From positions 1 to 64,000 of the forward strand of contig JAEZHM010000112.1 in NCBI GenBank assembly GCA_023416585.1: 64,000 nucleotides of DNA. Direction: 5' to 3'. Shown here piece by piece: positions 47,813 through 57,024 of the stretch. Every line of letters starts with the position of its first letter. Within the stretch, counting starts at the first letter, position 1. Source of the DNA: Bacillota bacterium (lineage in GTDB: Bacteria > Bacillota > Clostridia > Christensenellales > Aristaeellaceae). The notes under the pieces are model-generated. The model was not told where the DNA came from. It did not search any database and saw nothing but the letters and a program-made list of their open reading frames with translations. The translations under genes were made by a program, and so were the position numbers.

Positions 47813-48523
47813 ATGGACGTGTTATCCAGAGAGTTTCATGAATTTCTGCTTAAGCAAGGCGCGTCGCTGTGCGGCTTCGGTGACCTTTCCCAAATAGTGG
47901 AGGGGGAACTTCGCCGCGGCGTATCCGTGGCGGTAAGGCTGCCTGTTCCCGTGTTGCAATCCATTACGGGCGGCCCAAGCAGAATCTATTTTGACGCATA
48001 CCATGAAATCAACGAAAAGCTTGACGGGATTGTAACGGCAGGGGCGGAGTACTTGCAGGCGAAGGGGTATCGCGCCCATGCTAAGACAAGGGTAAATGTG
48101 AAGGAGCATCCCGGTTACCGTACAGACCTGCCACACAAGACCGTGGCCACCAGGGCGGGGTTGGGCTGGATCGGGAAAAGCGCGCTGCTGGTGACCAGGG
48201 AATTTGGCCCGGCTGTACGGATTTCTTCCCTGATGACCGATGCTCCCTTGACTTTAGGTGAACCCGTTGACAAGTCCAAATGCGGAAACTGCACCGCCTG
48301 CGTGGACCATTGCCCCGGCAAGGCTATATCCGGAAAATTGTGGGATGTAACCATGGACCGGGACGTATTCTTCGATGCCGTTGCCTGCCGGAAAGCGGCC
48401 AGGGCGCTTTCCTTAGAGCTTTTGAACGAAGAAATATCCCTGTGCGGCAAATGTATTGAGGTATGTCCCTATACCAAGGGATATATCCACCGCTTTCTGA
48501 AAATGGAAAGGGAAGCGTTGTGA
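47813..48523 (+). CDS. QueG-like 4Fe-4S double-cluster protein
   Basis: 236-residue relative of epoxyqueuosine reductase. The core RAGLGWIGKSALLVT and the two clusters CGNCTACVDHCPGKAI and CGKCIEVCPYTKGYI match the family, but the protein is well short of QueG (about 350 residues or more), lacking the C-terminal HEAT part. Such short forms are common in Clostridia, and a queuosine role is not proven. Its neighbour suggests an electron donor function. AAGGAGG ribosome site. Confidence 0.82.
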   Translation: MDVLSREFHEFLLKQGASLCGFGDLSQIVEGELRRGVSVAVRLPVPVLQSITGGPSRIYFDAYHEINEKLDGIVTAGAEYLQAKGYRAHAKTRVNVKEHPGYRTDLPHKTVATRAGLGWIGKSALLVTREFGPAVRISSLMTDAPLTLGEPVDKSKCGNCTACVDHCPGKAISGKLWDVTMDRDVFFDAVACRKAARALSLELLNEEISLCGKCIEVCPYTKGYIHRFLKMEREAL

Positions 48524-48591
48524 AAACAACGGTACATATTTGCAGCTATGGGTATAATACATAAGACATATATTGCAAAGGAGGCATCGCT

Positions 48592-49782
48592 ATGGGTAAA
48601 GATCTTACGCAAAAGGTAACCTGGGTTGGCAAAGTGGACTGGGAACTGAAAAGGTTCCATGGGGAGGAATACTCCACATGGAAAGGCTCCTCCTACAATT
48701 CTTATCTTGTGCGGGATGAAAAAACGGCGCTCATCGATACGGTATGGCAGCCCTTTGACAAGGAATTCGTTTCAAGACTCAGGCAGGAGATAGACCTGAA
48801 CACCATCGATTATGTCATTGTCAACCACGGGGAAATCGACCACAGCGGCGCGCTGCAGGAACTGATGCGCGCCATTCCCGATAAACCCATCTATTGCACG
48901 GCCAACGCGGTAAAATCTCTGAAGGGGCAATTTCATGAGGATTGGCGCTTTCATCCCGTGAAGACGGGGGATACGCTTTCCCTTGGCGCTGTGTCCCTTG
49001 TGTTCGTGGAAGCGCCTATGCTCCATTGGCCCGACACCATGTTCACGTATATGACCGGGGAGAACATTCTTTTTTCCAGCGATGCCTTCGGCCAGCATTA
49101 CGCCACCGAATCGCTGTACAACGATACGGTGGATCAATCTGAACTTTATGCCGAGGCTACTAAATATTACGCCAATATCCTGACGCCCTTTTCACCGCAG
49201 GTGATCAAAAAGATCAGGGAGGTTCTGGGCCTTAACCTGCCGGTTGACATGATCTGCCCCAGCCATGGCGTGATTTGGAAAAACAATCCCGTTCAAATCG
49301 TAGAGCAGTATATGAGGTGGGCCGACAATTATCAGGAGAATCAGATCACGCTCATCTATGATACCATGTGGAACGCAACAAGAAAGATGGCGGAGGCTAT
49401 CGCCGAGGGCATCCGGGATAAGGATGATACCGTGACGGTGAAGCTTGTGCACGCATCCAAAGAAGACAAAAACGATATCATCACCCAGGTGTTCCGCTCC
49501 AAAGCGGTCCTGCTTGGTTCCTCCACCATCAACAACGGCTATCTATCCTCTTTGGGCGGACTGCTGGAAATGATTCGGGGCTTGAAGTTTCAAAACAAGA
49601 AAGCTGCGGCGTTTGGCAGCTATGGCTGGAGCGGCGAAGCGGTGAAGATGCTTTCCAAAGGGTTGGAGGAAGCAGGCTTTGCCATGATTAACGACGGGCT
49701 GCGCACGCTGTGGGTGCCGGATGAAAAAGCTCTGACTGCATGCTTTGCTTACGGGCAGGAAATTGCATCACTTTTGAAGTAA
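48592..49782 (+). CDS. A-type flavodiiron protein (FprA-like)
   Basis: 396-residue oxygen- or NO-reducing enzyme of anaerobes. Residues 1-250 are the metallo-beta-lactamase diiron domain with ligands His79, Glu81, Asp83, His84 (NHGEIDHSG), further ligands in LHWPDTMFTY and SSDAFGQHY, and the last His in PSHGVIW. Residues from about 255 are the flavodoxin domain (LIYDTMWNATRKMAEAIAEG). No rubredoxin or flavin reductase domain is fused. A TATAAT at 48553 may be its promoter. Followed 45 bases later by an Fe-S flavoprotein. Confidence 0.96.
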   Translation: MGKDLTQKVTWVGKVDWELKRFHGEEYSTWKGSSYNSYLVRDEKTALIDTVWQPFDKEFVSRLRQEIDLNTIDYVIVNHGEIDHSGALQELMRAIPDKPIYCTANAVKSLKGQFHEDWRFHPVKTGDTLSLGAVSLVFVEAPMLHWPDTMFTYMTGENILFSSDAFGQHYATESLYNDTVDQSELYAEATKYYANILTPFSPQVIKKIREVLGLNLPVDMICPSHGVIWKNNPVQIVEQYMRWADNYQENQITLIYDTMWNATRKMAEAIAEGIRDKDDTVTVKLVHASKEDKNDIITQVFRSKAVLLGSSTINNGYLSSLGGLLEMIRGLKFQNKKAAAFGSYGWSGEAVKMLSKGLEEAGFAMINDGLRTLWVPDEKALTACFAYGQEIASLLK

Positions 49783-49827
49783 TAGAATAGGCATATGCAA
49801 ACCACCTTGTGAAGGAGGCATAACGCC

Positions 49828-50451
49828 ATGAAAGTTTTGCTTATCAACGGAAGCCCCCATAAAAACGGATGCACCTATACCGCATTGAGCGAAGTGGAGA
49901 AAACCCTGAGGGATGAGGGCTTTGAGACGGAGATCATACATATCGGCGCAAAGCCCATTCAGGGCTGCACCGCCTGCGGTCATTGCTCTACCGGCCCCGA
50001 CCGCTGCGTGTTTGATGATGATATGGTGAACCGTGTTTTGGAAAAGGGCGAGCAGGCAGATGCTTTCATCTTTGGCTCTCCGGTGTATTATGCCTCTGCC
50101 AACGGTTCCATGATCGCTTTTATGGACCGGCTTTTCTACGCCGGAGATTGCTTCAAACATAAGCCCGCGGCCTGCATCGTTTCCGCCCGCCGGGCCGGCA
50201 CAACCGCAGCATTGGACCAAATGCTCAAATACCTGACCATCTCCAACATGATGGTTGTGGGTTCCCAGTACTGGGCCATGGTCCACGGAAATAAGCCCGA
50301 TGAAGTGCAAAAGGATTTGGAAGGCATGCAGATCATGCGTACCTTGGGCCGGAACATGGCTTGGCTATTAAAGTGCATAGAAGCCGGAAAAAAGGCAGGT
50401 ATCCCGCTCCCGGATCGCGAGAAAAGGCAGTGGACGAATTTTATCAGGTAG
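49828..50451 (+). CDS. NADPH-dependent FMN reductase / iron-sulfur flavoprotein
   Basis: 207-residue flavodoxin-like protein: MKVLLINGSPHKNGCTYTAL is the FMN phosphate loop and CTACGHCSTGPDRC is a compact Cys motif typical of the archaeal-type iron-sulfur flavoproteins, which pass single electrons from ferredoxin. GSPVYYASANGSMIAFMDR closes the FMN site. Its position after the flavodiiron gene suggests oxidative-stress defence. AAGGAGG ribosome site. Confidence 0.9.
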   Translation: MKVLLINGSPHKNGCTYTALSEVEKTLRDEGFETEIIHIGAKPIQGCTACGHCSTGPDRCVFDDDMVNRVLEKGEQADAFIFGSPVYYASANGSMIAFMDRLFYAGDCFKHKPAACIVSARRAGTTAALDQMLKYLTISNMMVVGSQYWAMVHGNKPDEVQKDLEGMQIMRTLGRNMAWLLKCIEAGKKAGIPLPDREKRQWTNFIR

Positions 50452-50503
50452 TGTGAAAAAGCCTTCACAAAACAAAACGGTTACTCCTTCCGCCTCCTTC
50501 GTC

Positions 50504-50550
50504 TTAACCTCCCTCTTGAGGGAGCTGTCACCGAAGCGACTGAAGGAGCA
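50504..50550. repeat. Fragment of the MITE-like repeat
   Basis: CCTCTTGAGGGAGCTGTC, CCGAAGCGACTGAAGGAG resembles the right arm of the element at 5212 (read in reverse). Only one arm is present. Confidence 0.5.
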
Positions 50551-50566
50551 AATCAATCCGTATATG

Positions 50567-50604
50567 AAAAAGGGACGCCCCGATTTATCAGGACGTTCCT
50601 TTTT
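50567..50604. terminator. Bidirectional terminator between convergent genes
   Basis: AAAAAGGGACG and CGTTCCTTTTT arms with further pairing inside (CCCCGAT with ATCAGG); T-runs on both strands. It serves the FMN reductase gene and the MFS gene. Confidence 0.78.
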
Positions 50605-50605
50605 C

Positions 50606-51901
50606 TTACGAATCCAGGCTCCGCAGGGAAGCACTTTTCAGGCTGATCAGGCTGGAAGTAAGCCCGATGACCCCTGTAATCAGGAACATCACCGCCATGC
50701 CGGCGCCTTTGCCCGTGCCTACCAGGTGGGACAGGAGTTGAGAAAGGTTTGAGCTTCCGGCCATAAAGGGCTCGAACACGTTGTCTGCCAGATATCCGCC
50801 CAGGAAAAGACCCAGGGGGATCGTGCAGTACTGTATGGTGTCCCTTGTGGAAAACACCCTGCCCTGCAGCTCGGTAGGAACCTTGGTGCGCATAACGGTA
50901 GAGATGTTGGCATTTAAAAACGGTAGAGGCAAGTTGCCCACAAAGGCTCCCAAAACCCATATGGGTACATTCCGGCCCAGCGCCCAAAGGATATCGCAGA
51001 GCAAGAATGATACAGCACAGCCTCCGAATATCACGCGCGTACGGCTCTTGCCCGGCTTCATCAGCGTTACCAGAATGCTTCCCGCAAGCGTGCCAAAGCC
51101 AACAGCTGAAGATACCATGGATAGCGCCACCTGGCTGTCTCCGGAACGCTTTAAAATCATGGCCGGCAGGATGCCAAACCCGGTCATATAGGCCAGCAGA
51201 TTTATGAAGGAAAAGAAAAGGATCATTTTCAGCACTGGGCTGTGTTCCCGTAAAAAGCCTAAGCCCTGCAGGCAGCTTTTCCAGAACTTTTCTATTATAT
51301 CTTCCTTGCAGGGCACTTTCGGTATACGGATAAAGAAGGCGAGTGAGGAAAAGGCGAAGACAAAGGTTATCAGATCGATTGTGAGGACTGTTTTCAGCCC
51401 GCCTATGGCAAGGATCGCTGTTGCCATCGCTGGGGTTACCACTGTTACCAAGGAATTGGAAAACACTTGAAGCCCGCTGGCTTGAAGATACTTCTCCCTG
51501 GGTACAAGCAAACTCAGCGCCACATAGGAAGCCGGGCACTGGAAAGCGTTCATGCAACTGATGAGGAAATTGACGCCATACAGGTGCCAAAGCTGCAATT
51601 GTCCAGAACCATACAGTATAAAGACTGTCAGCGTGCCCATGGCTGCCGCCAGGTCGCTTAAAAGCATGATCCGTTTCTTGTCCCATTTGTCAGCCAGCGT
51701 TCCGGCCATAAAGCAGAAAAGGATCGACGGGAGGTATGTGAAAAACGACAGCAGTGTGATGCTGCTGGCTGTGCCCTGCTTGCCGTACGCCCAAAGAATG
51801 AGCGCGAAGTTGGTCATGGCGCTGCCCAGCGCCGATACGGACTGGCCGGCCCAGAGGATCAGAAAATGCCTCATGCCGGCGAATTTTTGTATAGATTTCA
51901 T
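50606..51901 (-). CDS. MFS transporter, DHA3-like exporter 2
   Basis: 431-residue membrane protein with about 12 helices: HFLILWAGQSVSALGSAMTN at the start, FMAGTLADKWDKKRIM as signature loop, SAVGFGTLAGSILVTLMKPGKSR at the mirror position. Closest in pattern to DHA3 macrolide or multidrug exporters. Substrate unknown. The ribosome site is GAAGGAG. A structured inverted repeat lies about 75-115 bases upstream and may be part of its leader. Confidence 0.87.
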   Translation of the reverse strand: MKSIQKFAGMRHFLILWAGQSVSALGSAMTNFALILWAYGKQGTASSITLLSFFTYLPSILFCFMAGTLADKWDKKRIMLLSDLAAAMGTLTVFILYGSGQLQLWHLYGVNFLISCMNAFQCPASYVALSLLVPREKYLQASGLQVFSNSLVTVVTPAMATAILAIGGLKTVLTIDLITFVFAFSSLAFFIRIPKVPCKEDIIEKFWKSCLQGLGFLREHSPVLKMILFFSFINLLAYMTGFGILPAMILKRSGDSQVALSMVSSAVGFGTLAGSILVTLMKPGKSRTRVIFGGCAVSFLLCDILWALGRNVPIWVLGAFVGNLPLPFLNANISTVMRTKVPTELQGRVFSTRDTIQYCTIPLGLFLGGYLADNVFEPFMAGSSNLSQLLSHLVGTGKGAGMAVMFLITGVIGLTSSLISLKSASLRSLDS

Positions 51902-51975
51902 GGCTTTGCTCCTTCAATTCATTTTGTTGAAGTGGAGTGATGCAAAGCCTGATTCGGACGGATTTTGAGTTTACC

Positions 51976-52017
51976 GCTCCATGCAAATCCCGCCCGGGAT
52001 CAGACCATGCATGGAGC
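51976..52017. promoter_or_regulatory. Nested inverted repeat upstream of MFS gene
   Basis: Perfect outer arms GCTCCATGCA and TGCATGGAGC surround an inner ATCCCG-CC-CGGGAT pairing. As minus-strand RNA this is a branched or bulged hairpin in the MFS leader; as DNA it could bind a regulator. No known riboswitch class matched. The rest of 51902-52171 has no gene. Confidence 0.45.
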
Positions 52018-52171
52018 AAAGGCAATGGTAAGCGTCATAAGAGATCAGCGCCTCGTTATTTTTTTGACTAACCGGAAGAAGTATAGCACAAGTTTTTTCG
52101 GTACACAAGGGTGGGGATGGCAAATTTTAGCCCAAATGACAAAGAAATGGAACAAGTGAAACGAGAAAACG

Positions 52172-52200
52172 TTGACAGTCAAAAGATGTGACTTTACAAT
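52172..52200 (+). promoter_or_regulatory. SigA-type promoter for capA-like gene
   Basis: TTGACA, 17-base spacer, TACAAT. It overlaps an in-frame upstream start, supporting translation from 52235. Confidence 0.85.
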
Positions 52201-52234
52201 AACATTGTATTTGAAATCGAAAGGAAACGAAAGC

Positions 52235-53302
52235 ATGCGTAGAGTCGCGCTTTTTATTCTGGCGGCGTTGTTCATCTGCTTTGCTGTCTCCGCCCTGGGG
52301 GAAGCATCGCCTAGCGATACGCTTATCTTATCTTTCATCGGAGATTGCAGTATTGGCGATTCTTTCAGTTCGAGGAATTATGATAAAGGTTATGCCAAAA
52401 CAGTGGACAAAAACGGGTACGAATGGCCCTTTTCTCTTGTCCGCTCCTATCTTGACGCGGACGATGTGACTGTGGCGAATCTGGAGGTTGTGTTCACCAC
52501 AGGAAAGAAACAAGCCAATAAGGGAATAAACTTGGCAGCCGATCCCAAGTATGTACAGGTTTTGCAGCATTCCGGTGTTGATGTGGTGAACACCGCAAAT
52601 AATCACAGCTTTGACTTTTTGGCCGCAGGCTATCAGGAAAGCATGAAAACGCTGGACGATGCGGGAATTTCCCATTTCGGCACCATCAGCCCCGGAACCG
52701 TAAGCATGACCGATCAGATACTGGCTTATAACGTAAAGGGTATCAAAATCGGATTTGTAGGCTTTACATATCCTCAGGACAGCGATATAAAACGGATTGA
52801 AAAGAGGATTCAAAGCTTACGCGATCAGGGCTGCAGTCTTGTGATCGCCAGCCTGCATTGGGGCCGGGAACTGCGCACGGCCCCCAGCAGCGGGCAGTAC
52901 TCATACGCTAAGAAGATACTGGATTTAGGTGCGGATGTCATATACGGCCATCATCCGCATATTCTTCAGCCTGTGCATTTTTACAAGGGTAAGCCTATCT
53001 TCTACAGCGTGGGGAATTTCACCTTCGGCACCATGGGCATAGCTGACCCTGACACGGGCATCTTCCAGCTTCGATACCGTCTGACAAAGGAAGGACCGGA
53101 ACTTGTGAACTTCACCGTAATCCCCTGCCGCACCCAGGGCACAGGGGATTACCGCCCTTATGCGCTTAAGGAGGATACGGAGCGGCAGGCAATGCTTAAT
53201 AAGCTCGTCTTTCGGCGGGAGACGAGGGGGATGCAAAACCTTCCCGTAACCTTTATCCAAACGGGCAGCGTGGATTTTTCAAATGGTGAAATGGTGAAGT
53301 AG
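52235..53302 (+). CDS. CapA-family protein (poly-gamma-glutamate system-like metallophosphatase)
   Basis: 355-residue exported protein: signal peptide at 1-23 (MRRVALFILAALFICFAVSA), then the CapA calcineurin-like domain with SFIGDCSIGDSF, VANLEVVFT, VNTANNHSFDFLAAG, SLHWGRE and YGHHPHILQP, which hold the metal ligands. CapA/PgsA proteins take part in making or anchoring polyglutamate, but no capB or capC is nearby and solitary CapA-like proteins occur widely in Clostridia. Function beyond an extracellular metallophosphatase-like role is open. AAAGGA ribosome site. Confidence 0.88.
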   Translation: MRRVALFILAALFICFAVSALGEASPSDTLILSFIGDCSIGDSFSSRNYDKGYAKTVDKNGYEWPFSLVRSYLDADDVTVANLEVVFTTGKKQANKGINLAADPKYVQVLQHSGVDVVNTANNHSFDFLAAGYQESMKTLDDAGISHFGTISPGTVSMTDQILAYNVKGIKIGFVGFTYPQDSDIKRIEKRIQSLRDQGCSLVIASLHWGRELRTAPSSGQYSYAKKILDLGADVIYGHHPHILQPVHFYKGKPIFYSVGNFTFGTMGIADPDTGIFQLRYRLTKEGPELVNFTVIPCRTQGTGDYRPYALKEDTERQAMLNKLVFRRETRGMQNLPVTFIQTGSVDFSNGEMVK

Positions 53303-53353
53303 CCGGTTGGCCTGGCCCCGAAAAAGAGGCAATGACACTTTTTCGATACGAAA

Positions 53354-53390
53354 AGCGGGGGATTTAAACCATCCCCCGCTCCATTTTTTT
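53354..53390. terminator. Terminator between capA-like gene and degV
   Basis: Perfect 10-base stem AGCGGGGGAT with ATCCCCCGCT, 7-base loop, then seven T residues within a few bases on the plus strand. The minus strand shows TTTTCG, so it may also serve degV. Confidence 0.88.
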
Positions 53391-53394
53391 GTAT

Positions 53395-54273
53395 TTATGC
53401 TCCGGGATGAAAATACGGCTCCGGCTGCTGGTTGAAGAAGAACAATCCCAGGCCGCCAATGCCGATATGGCTGCCCAGCACGCTGCCGATTTTACTGATA
53501 ATAAACGTGGAAGCCCCAATTTTCTCAGTCAGCAGGCATTTGAGTTTTTCCACGCCGGGCAAGTTATCGGAGTGGGCGATGCCTATCATCTGACCGGGGA
53601 AGGTGGCTATCCTCTCCATCAGAGTGTCCACCATCATGACAATCGCCCTTTGGCTTCCTCTGGCCTTTTTGATGACGTTGATAAATCCGTTTTTCACATC
53701 AAGGATGGGCTTAATCTCCAGAATGGAGCCCAGCATCCCCTGAAGCTTATTGACTCTTCCGCCCTTGACCAGCCAGCCGATGTCCGCAATGGTGAAGACA
53801 TGCTCTATATGATCTGCTATAAAGGCGATCTGTTTCACCACAGCATCAAAATCATACCCTGCTTCTATCATCTGCACGGCCTGCAGCGCCATAAGGCCGA
53901 CAGCTACGGAACCGGCCTTGGAATCGATCACCTGCATGCGTATATGGGGATACTTTTGCACGAAATCCGCCAGGATAACTTTTGCCAATTGGTATGTGCC
54001 GGAAAGTGCGGAGGAGAAAGCAAGGTATATAAAGTCTTCACCCTTATCGCAGCAGGACTGAAATATACTGTCAATATCTTCGGGACCGACTTGTGATGTT
54101 TTGGGCACCTGACCCTGGCGCATGGCGTCAAATACTTCGTCCGGAGTAATATCCACCTTATCCCGGTAATCTCTTCCGTTTAAAAGCACGTGCAGCGGCA
54201 CCATAAGTATGCCATGCTCTTTCATCATATCCTCTGGCAGGTCACAGGTGCTGTCTACAATAAACCTTATCAT
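53395..54273 (-). CDS. DegV family fatty-acid-binding protein
   Basis: 292-residue DegV (FakB-like) protein that binds a fatty acid and presents it to FakA kinase in known cases. Marks are MIRFIVDSTCDLPED, DKVDITPDEVFDAMR, KTSQVGPEDI, FSSALSGTYQLA and, near the end, KIGSVLGSHIGIGGLGLFF, where the carboxylate is held. No fakA is in the window. Promoter at 54342. Confidence 0.93.
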   Translation of the reverse strand: MIRFIVDSTCDLPEDMMKEHGILMVPLHVLLNGRDYRDKVDITPDEVFDAMRQGQVPKTSQVGPEDIDSIFQSCCDKGEDFIYLAFSSALSGTYQLAKVILADFVQKYPHIRMQVIDSKAGSVAVGLMALQAVQMIEAGYDFDAVVKQIAFIADHIEHVFTIADIGWLVKGGRVNKLQGMLGSILEIKPILDVKNGFINVIKKARGSQRAIVMMVDTLMERIATFPGQMIGIAHSDNLPGVEKLKCLLTEKIGASTFIISKIGSVLGSHIGIGGLGLFFFNQQPEPYFHPGA

Positions 54274-54341
54274 ACATTTGCCTCGTTATATGAATTAACT
54301 GTCAGAATGGAAGCAAGATTCTATAGGTGGTGTCTATTGTT

Positions 54342-54370
54342 ATTATAGATATCGCAATTTTCGGTGTCAA
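54342..54370 (-). promoter_or_regulatory. SigA-type promoter for degV
   Basis: Minus strand TTGACA, 17-base spacer, TATAAT, about 70 bases before the start. Confidence 0.85.
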
Positions 54371-54432
54371 GGCGGCGTATGTGAATGTTTTGAAAAAAAA
54401 AAGAAATGGAGGGCAATCGTCTTTGTATTTAC

Positions 54433-54966
54433 TTAGATGAGGCCGTTCTTCTTCAACCATTTTTCGATCTCGGGCCTTGCGCTGCCTATTTTGCCGCCAT
54501 GGATGGCAAGCCCCTCCCGTATATCCGCCCTGGGGCAGAGTTTCATTATTTCCTGTACACTTCGGCCAAGCCCGCTCCCTTCATGAGTGCAGAAGGGGAG
54601 GATGGTATTGCCGGTAAAATCATGCTGCTCCAGAAATGAATACACAGCCATCGGCATCGTTCCCCACCAGTTTGGATACCCAAGGAGGATTGTTTTATAA
54701 CCTGGAGCGTCGCTTAAATGAGCCAAAAGCTCCGGCCTTGCGCCTTTGCGCAGTTCCTCCTGCGCCACCCTTGTGGCCTGCTCATACTCCATGGGATATT
54801 CATTAACGGTACGGATGCGGAAAGCATCACAAGCAAGAATGGAGCGGATCATCTCCGCCACCATTTGCGTATTGCCGATGGGCAGGTTCATAATCCTGCC
54901 ATTCACATAGTTGGCGCCTTCCCTGGAGAAATAGGCTGTCAGGCACTTTGCCGGCTGAGAACGCAT
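54433..54966 (-). CDS. Flavodoxin-like protein
   Basis: 177-residue member of the Flavodoxin_4 group. KCLTAYFSREGANYVNGRI and GNTQMVAEMI form the FMN phosphate loop region, VLLGYPNWWGTMPMAV-type sequence (ILLGYPNWWG) binds the ring, and PFCTHEGSGLGRS is typical of the family. It probably carries electrons for a stress or reductive pathway; partner unknown. A GGGGGAGG site precedes the start. Confidence 0.9.
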   Translation of the reverse strand: MRSQPAKCLTAYFSREGANYVNGRIMNLPIGNTQMVAEMIRSILACDAFRIRTVNEYPMEYEQATRVAQEELRKGARPELLAHLSDAPGYKTILLGYPNWWGTMPMAVYSFLEQHDFTGNTILPFCTHEGSGLGRSVQEIMKLCPRADIREGLAIHGGKIGSARPEIEKWLKKNGLI

Positions 54967-55093
54967 AGAATTACCTCCCCCTTTTTGAAGGAAAAGTTGC
55001 TGCTGCGTTATTACAAAAGGTATACATAAAGGAACCCCACTGCTTCAGCATAGCACTTGGAGTTCACTTCAAGTCAAGCGCATTTGCAATTAT

Positions 55094-55996
55094 TCATTGG
55101 AACCAATCGATCAAAATCCCCGAAACCAACGCAAAAACGATGATGTACGCGAGATACAGCAAAAACCTCTTCATGCCCAGAATGATTTTCACTGCGCCCA
55201 GGTTGGTGATTTTCGTGGCTGGGCCGGTGAGCATGAACGCTGCCGCAGCACCCATGCTCATGCCATCCAGCAGCCATTGCTGCAAAAGCGGGATCGTTCC
55301 GCCGCCGCATACGTACAGCGGCACGCCGATGGTTGCCGCCATGAGCACGCCAAAACCCCGCTGATTGCCGAACAAGCTGGCGAAGGCTTCCCCAGGCACG
55401 TAGCGCTGGAAAACGGCGGAAAGAAACACGCCAAGAAGAAAATATATCCCTGTGGCTTTCAGGTTTCTTCCAATATTTTTCACAAGGCGCCAAAGTGGGT
55501 TCGGGTCGGTATCGCGATTGGACGATTCGCCAAAGCCCTTGAAATCAAAGAAGGGCTTATCCCTGTAAAAGAAATGGACGCAAACCCCTGCCGTGATTCC
55601 GCACAGCATGCAGGAAACAAAGCGGATCACCAGCGCCTTTACGCCCAGCGCCGCGCTGTAAAAAAGAAGCTGCGGGTTTAAAAGCATGGAGCTCATCATG
55701 AAAGCGGCCAGCCAGTCGTGGCGCATCCCTTTCTCCGAAAAAGAGGCAGCCAGCGGGATGGTGCCGTACATGCAAAGCGGGGAGGCGATGCCGATAAGAC
55801 TGGCCGGGATTACGCCAAAGATGCCCAGCCTTTTACCTTGTAACCGAAGAAAGAGCGCGTGTATGCGCCCTTTCCCAAATACGGAGATGACGGAACCCAG
55901 CAGGATCCCCAGCGCCCAGTAGGGAAAAATCTGCTCAAACTGAACGCTGAAGTAAAACCACAGGTAAATTCCTTCACGGCGAAGGATATCAATCAT
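55094..55996 (-). CDS. DUF318/ArsP-like permease
   Basis: 300-residue membrane protein with about eight helices, of the permease family that includes SO_0444-type Cu/Zn efflux proteins and ArsP. Family marks are the Cys-containing ASPLCMYGTIPLA (about 70-82) and VPLYVCGGGTIPLLQQWL in the second half, paired Cys-Gly blocks thought to line the path, plus FMLTGPATKITNLGAV. It overlaps the upstream DUF362 gene by 8 bases, so they are translated together. Export of a metal or metalloid is inferred. Confidence 0.85.
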   Translation of the reverse strand: MIDILRREGIYLWFYFSVQFEQIFPYWALGILLGSVISVFGKGRIHALFLRLQGKRLGIFGVIPASLIGIASPLCMYGTIPLAASFSEKGMRHDWLAAFMMSSMLLNPQLLFYSAALGVKALVIRFVSCMLCGITAGVCVHFFYRDKPFFDFKGFGESSNRDTDPNPLWRLVKNIGRNLKATGIYFLLGVFLSAVFQRYVPGEAFASLFGNQRGFGVLMAATIGVPLYVCGGGTIPLLQQWLLDGMSMGAAAAFMLTGPATKITNLGAVKIILGMKRFLLYLAYIIVFALVSGILIDWFQ

Positions 55997-56975
55997 TGAT
56001 GCTCACCAGCGTGTATGTTTTGCTGCCAAGACCAATCTGTTCCCCATAATCCAGCGTATGCACCCCGTTGCGGGACTCTATGCGCTGTATCACCGACTTA
56101 CCGTCCTCCGCCGCGTAGACAAGGTCCACACAGACCTGGTCCAGCGCCACGGGATCCAGGGAGGCCAGTATACCGATGTCGTGCATATCGGGCGCTTTGG
56201 GCCGCGGGTTGCAGTCACAGTCTATGGAAATGTTGTTCATCACGCTGATATACAGGATATTGCCTTTCAAGTCATCCGCAACAGCTTTGGCGGCCTCCGC
56301 CATAGACTCAAGAAAGTCGTCCTGCACGCCGCCCCACATGCTCCGGCTGTTTTTCCCGGCGGTGTGGATCAGGCATTTGCCCTCCTTGGAGGCGATGCCT
56401 ATGGACATGTTCTTGATTGCGCCGCCAAAGCCACCCATTTCATGGCCCTTAAAATGGGACAGAATCACATAGAAATCATAGTTTTCATAGTGGCTGCCCA
56501 CAACGTCTTCCTTCAGATGTTTTCCGCCTTCGATGGGCAGATTCACCGTGCCGTCCGCATCCAGGATATCCACTGGGGCAACGGCAGCGAAGCCATGGTC
56601 TTTCGCAGCCTGCAAATGCATGGCTGTATTGGCGCGCCGGCCGCCATAGGCTGTGTTGCAATCCACAAAGGTACCGTTTACGGACAGGACAAAATCCTTT
56701 ATCAAGTCGGGGGAAAGAAAGTTCTCCCCGCCCGGCTCGCCCATGTGGACCTTGATAGCCACCTTTCCGGTTGCTTCGCGATTTAAGGCCTTATACACGG
56801 CCATGAGGCTGGCGGGGCTGATATCTTTTGTCATGTAGACGGCTGAGCCGCCGGCCGTGTCTCCCGCCAGGGCGGCAGGGAGCCCTATGATACTGAAAAT
56901 GAAGAGGAAGATCAGAAGAAAAGCGGAAAGCTTTCCTTTGAAATTAAGGGGAAAATGCACGGATGGCTGCTTCAT
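55989..56975 (-). CDS. Secreted DUF362 protein
   Basis: 328-residue protein with an N-terminal signal or anchor helix (about 16-37), then a DUF362 domain: KVAIKVHMGEPGGENFLSP, GTFVDCNTAYGGRRANT, VVGSHYENYDFYVILSHFKG, GGFGGAIKNMSIGIASKEGK and ILASLDPVALDQVCVDLVY. Most DUF362 proteins are cytosolic with ferredoxin domains; here there is export and only a CDCN motif, no clusters. Coupled to the permease gene downstream. It may bind a metal or redox cofactor handled by that permease. Function unknown. Confidence 0.82.
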   Translation of the reverse strand: MKQPSVHFPLNFKGKLSAFLLIFLFIFSIIGLPAALAGDTAGGSAVYMTKDISPASLMAVYKALNREATGKVAIKVHMGEPGGENFLSPDLIKDFVLSVNGTFVDCNTAYGGRRANTAMHLQAAKDHGFAAVAPVDILDADGTVNLPIEGGKHLKEDVVGSHYENYDFYVILSHFKGHEMGGFGGAIKNMSIGIASKEGKCLIHTAGKNSRSMWGGVQDDFLESMAEAAKAVADDLKGNILYISVMNNISIDCDCNPRPKAPDMHDIGILASLDPVALDQVCVDLVYAAEDGKSVIQRIESRNGVHTLDYGEQIGLGSKTYTLVSIND

Positions 56976-57024
56976 TTGTATATCCCCTTTCGAACCTTTG
57001 TGGATGTAATTTTTTGTTAATCAG

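Noticed and set aside
50553..51686. 377-codon frame antisense-shifted within the second MFS gene
   Set aside because: It is on the same strand in another frame as a clear 12-helix MFS protein and its translation is not membrane-like.
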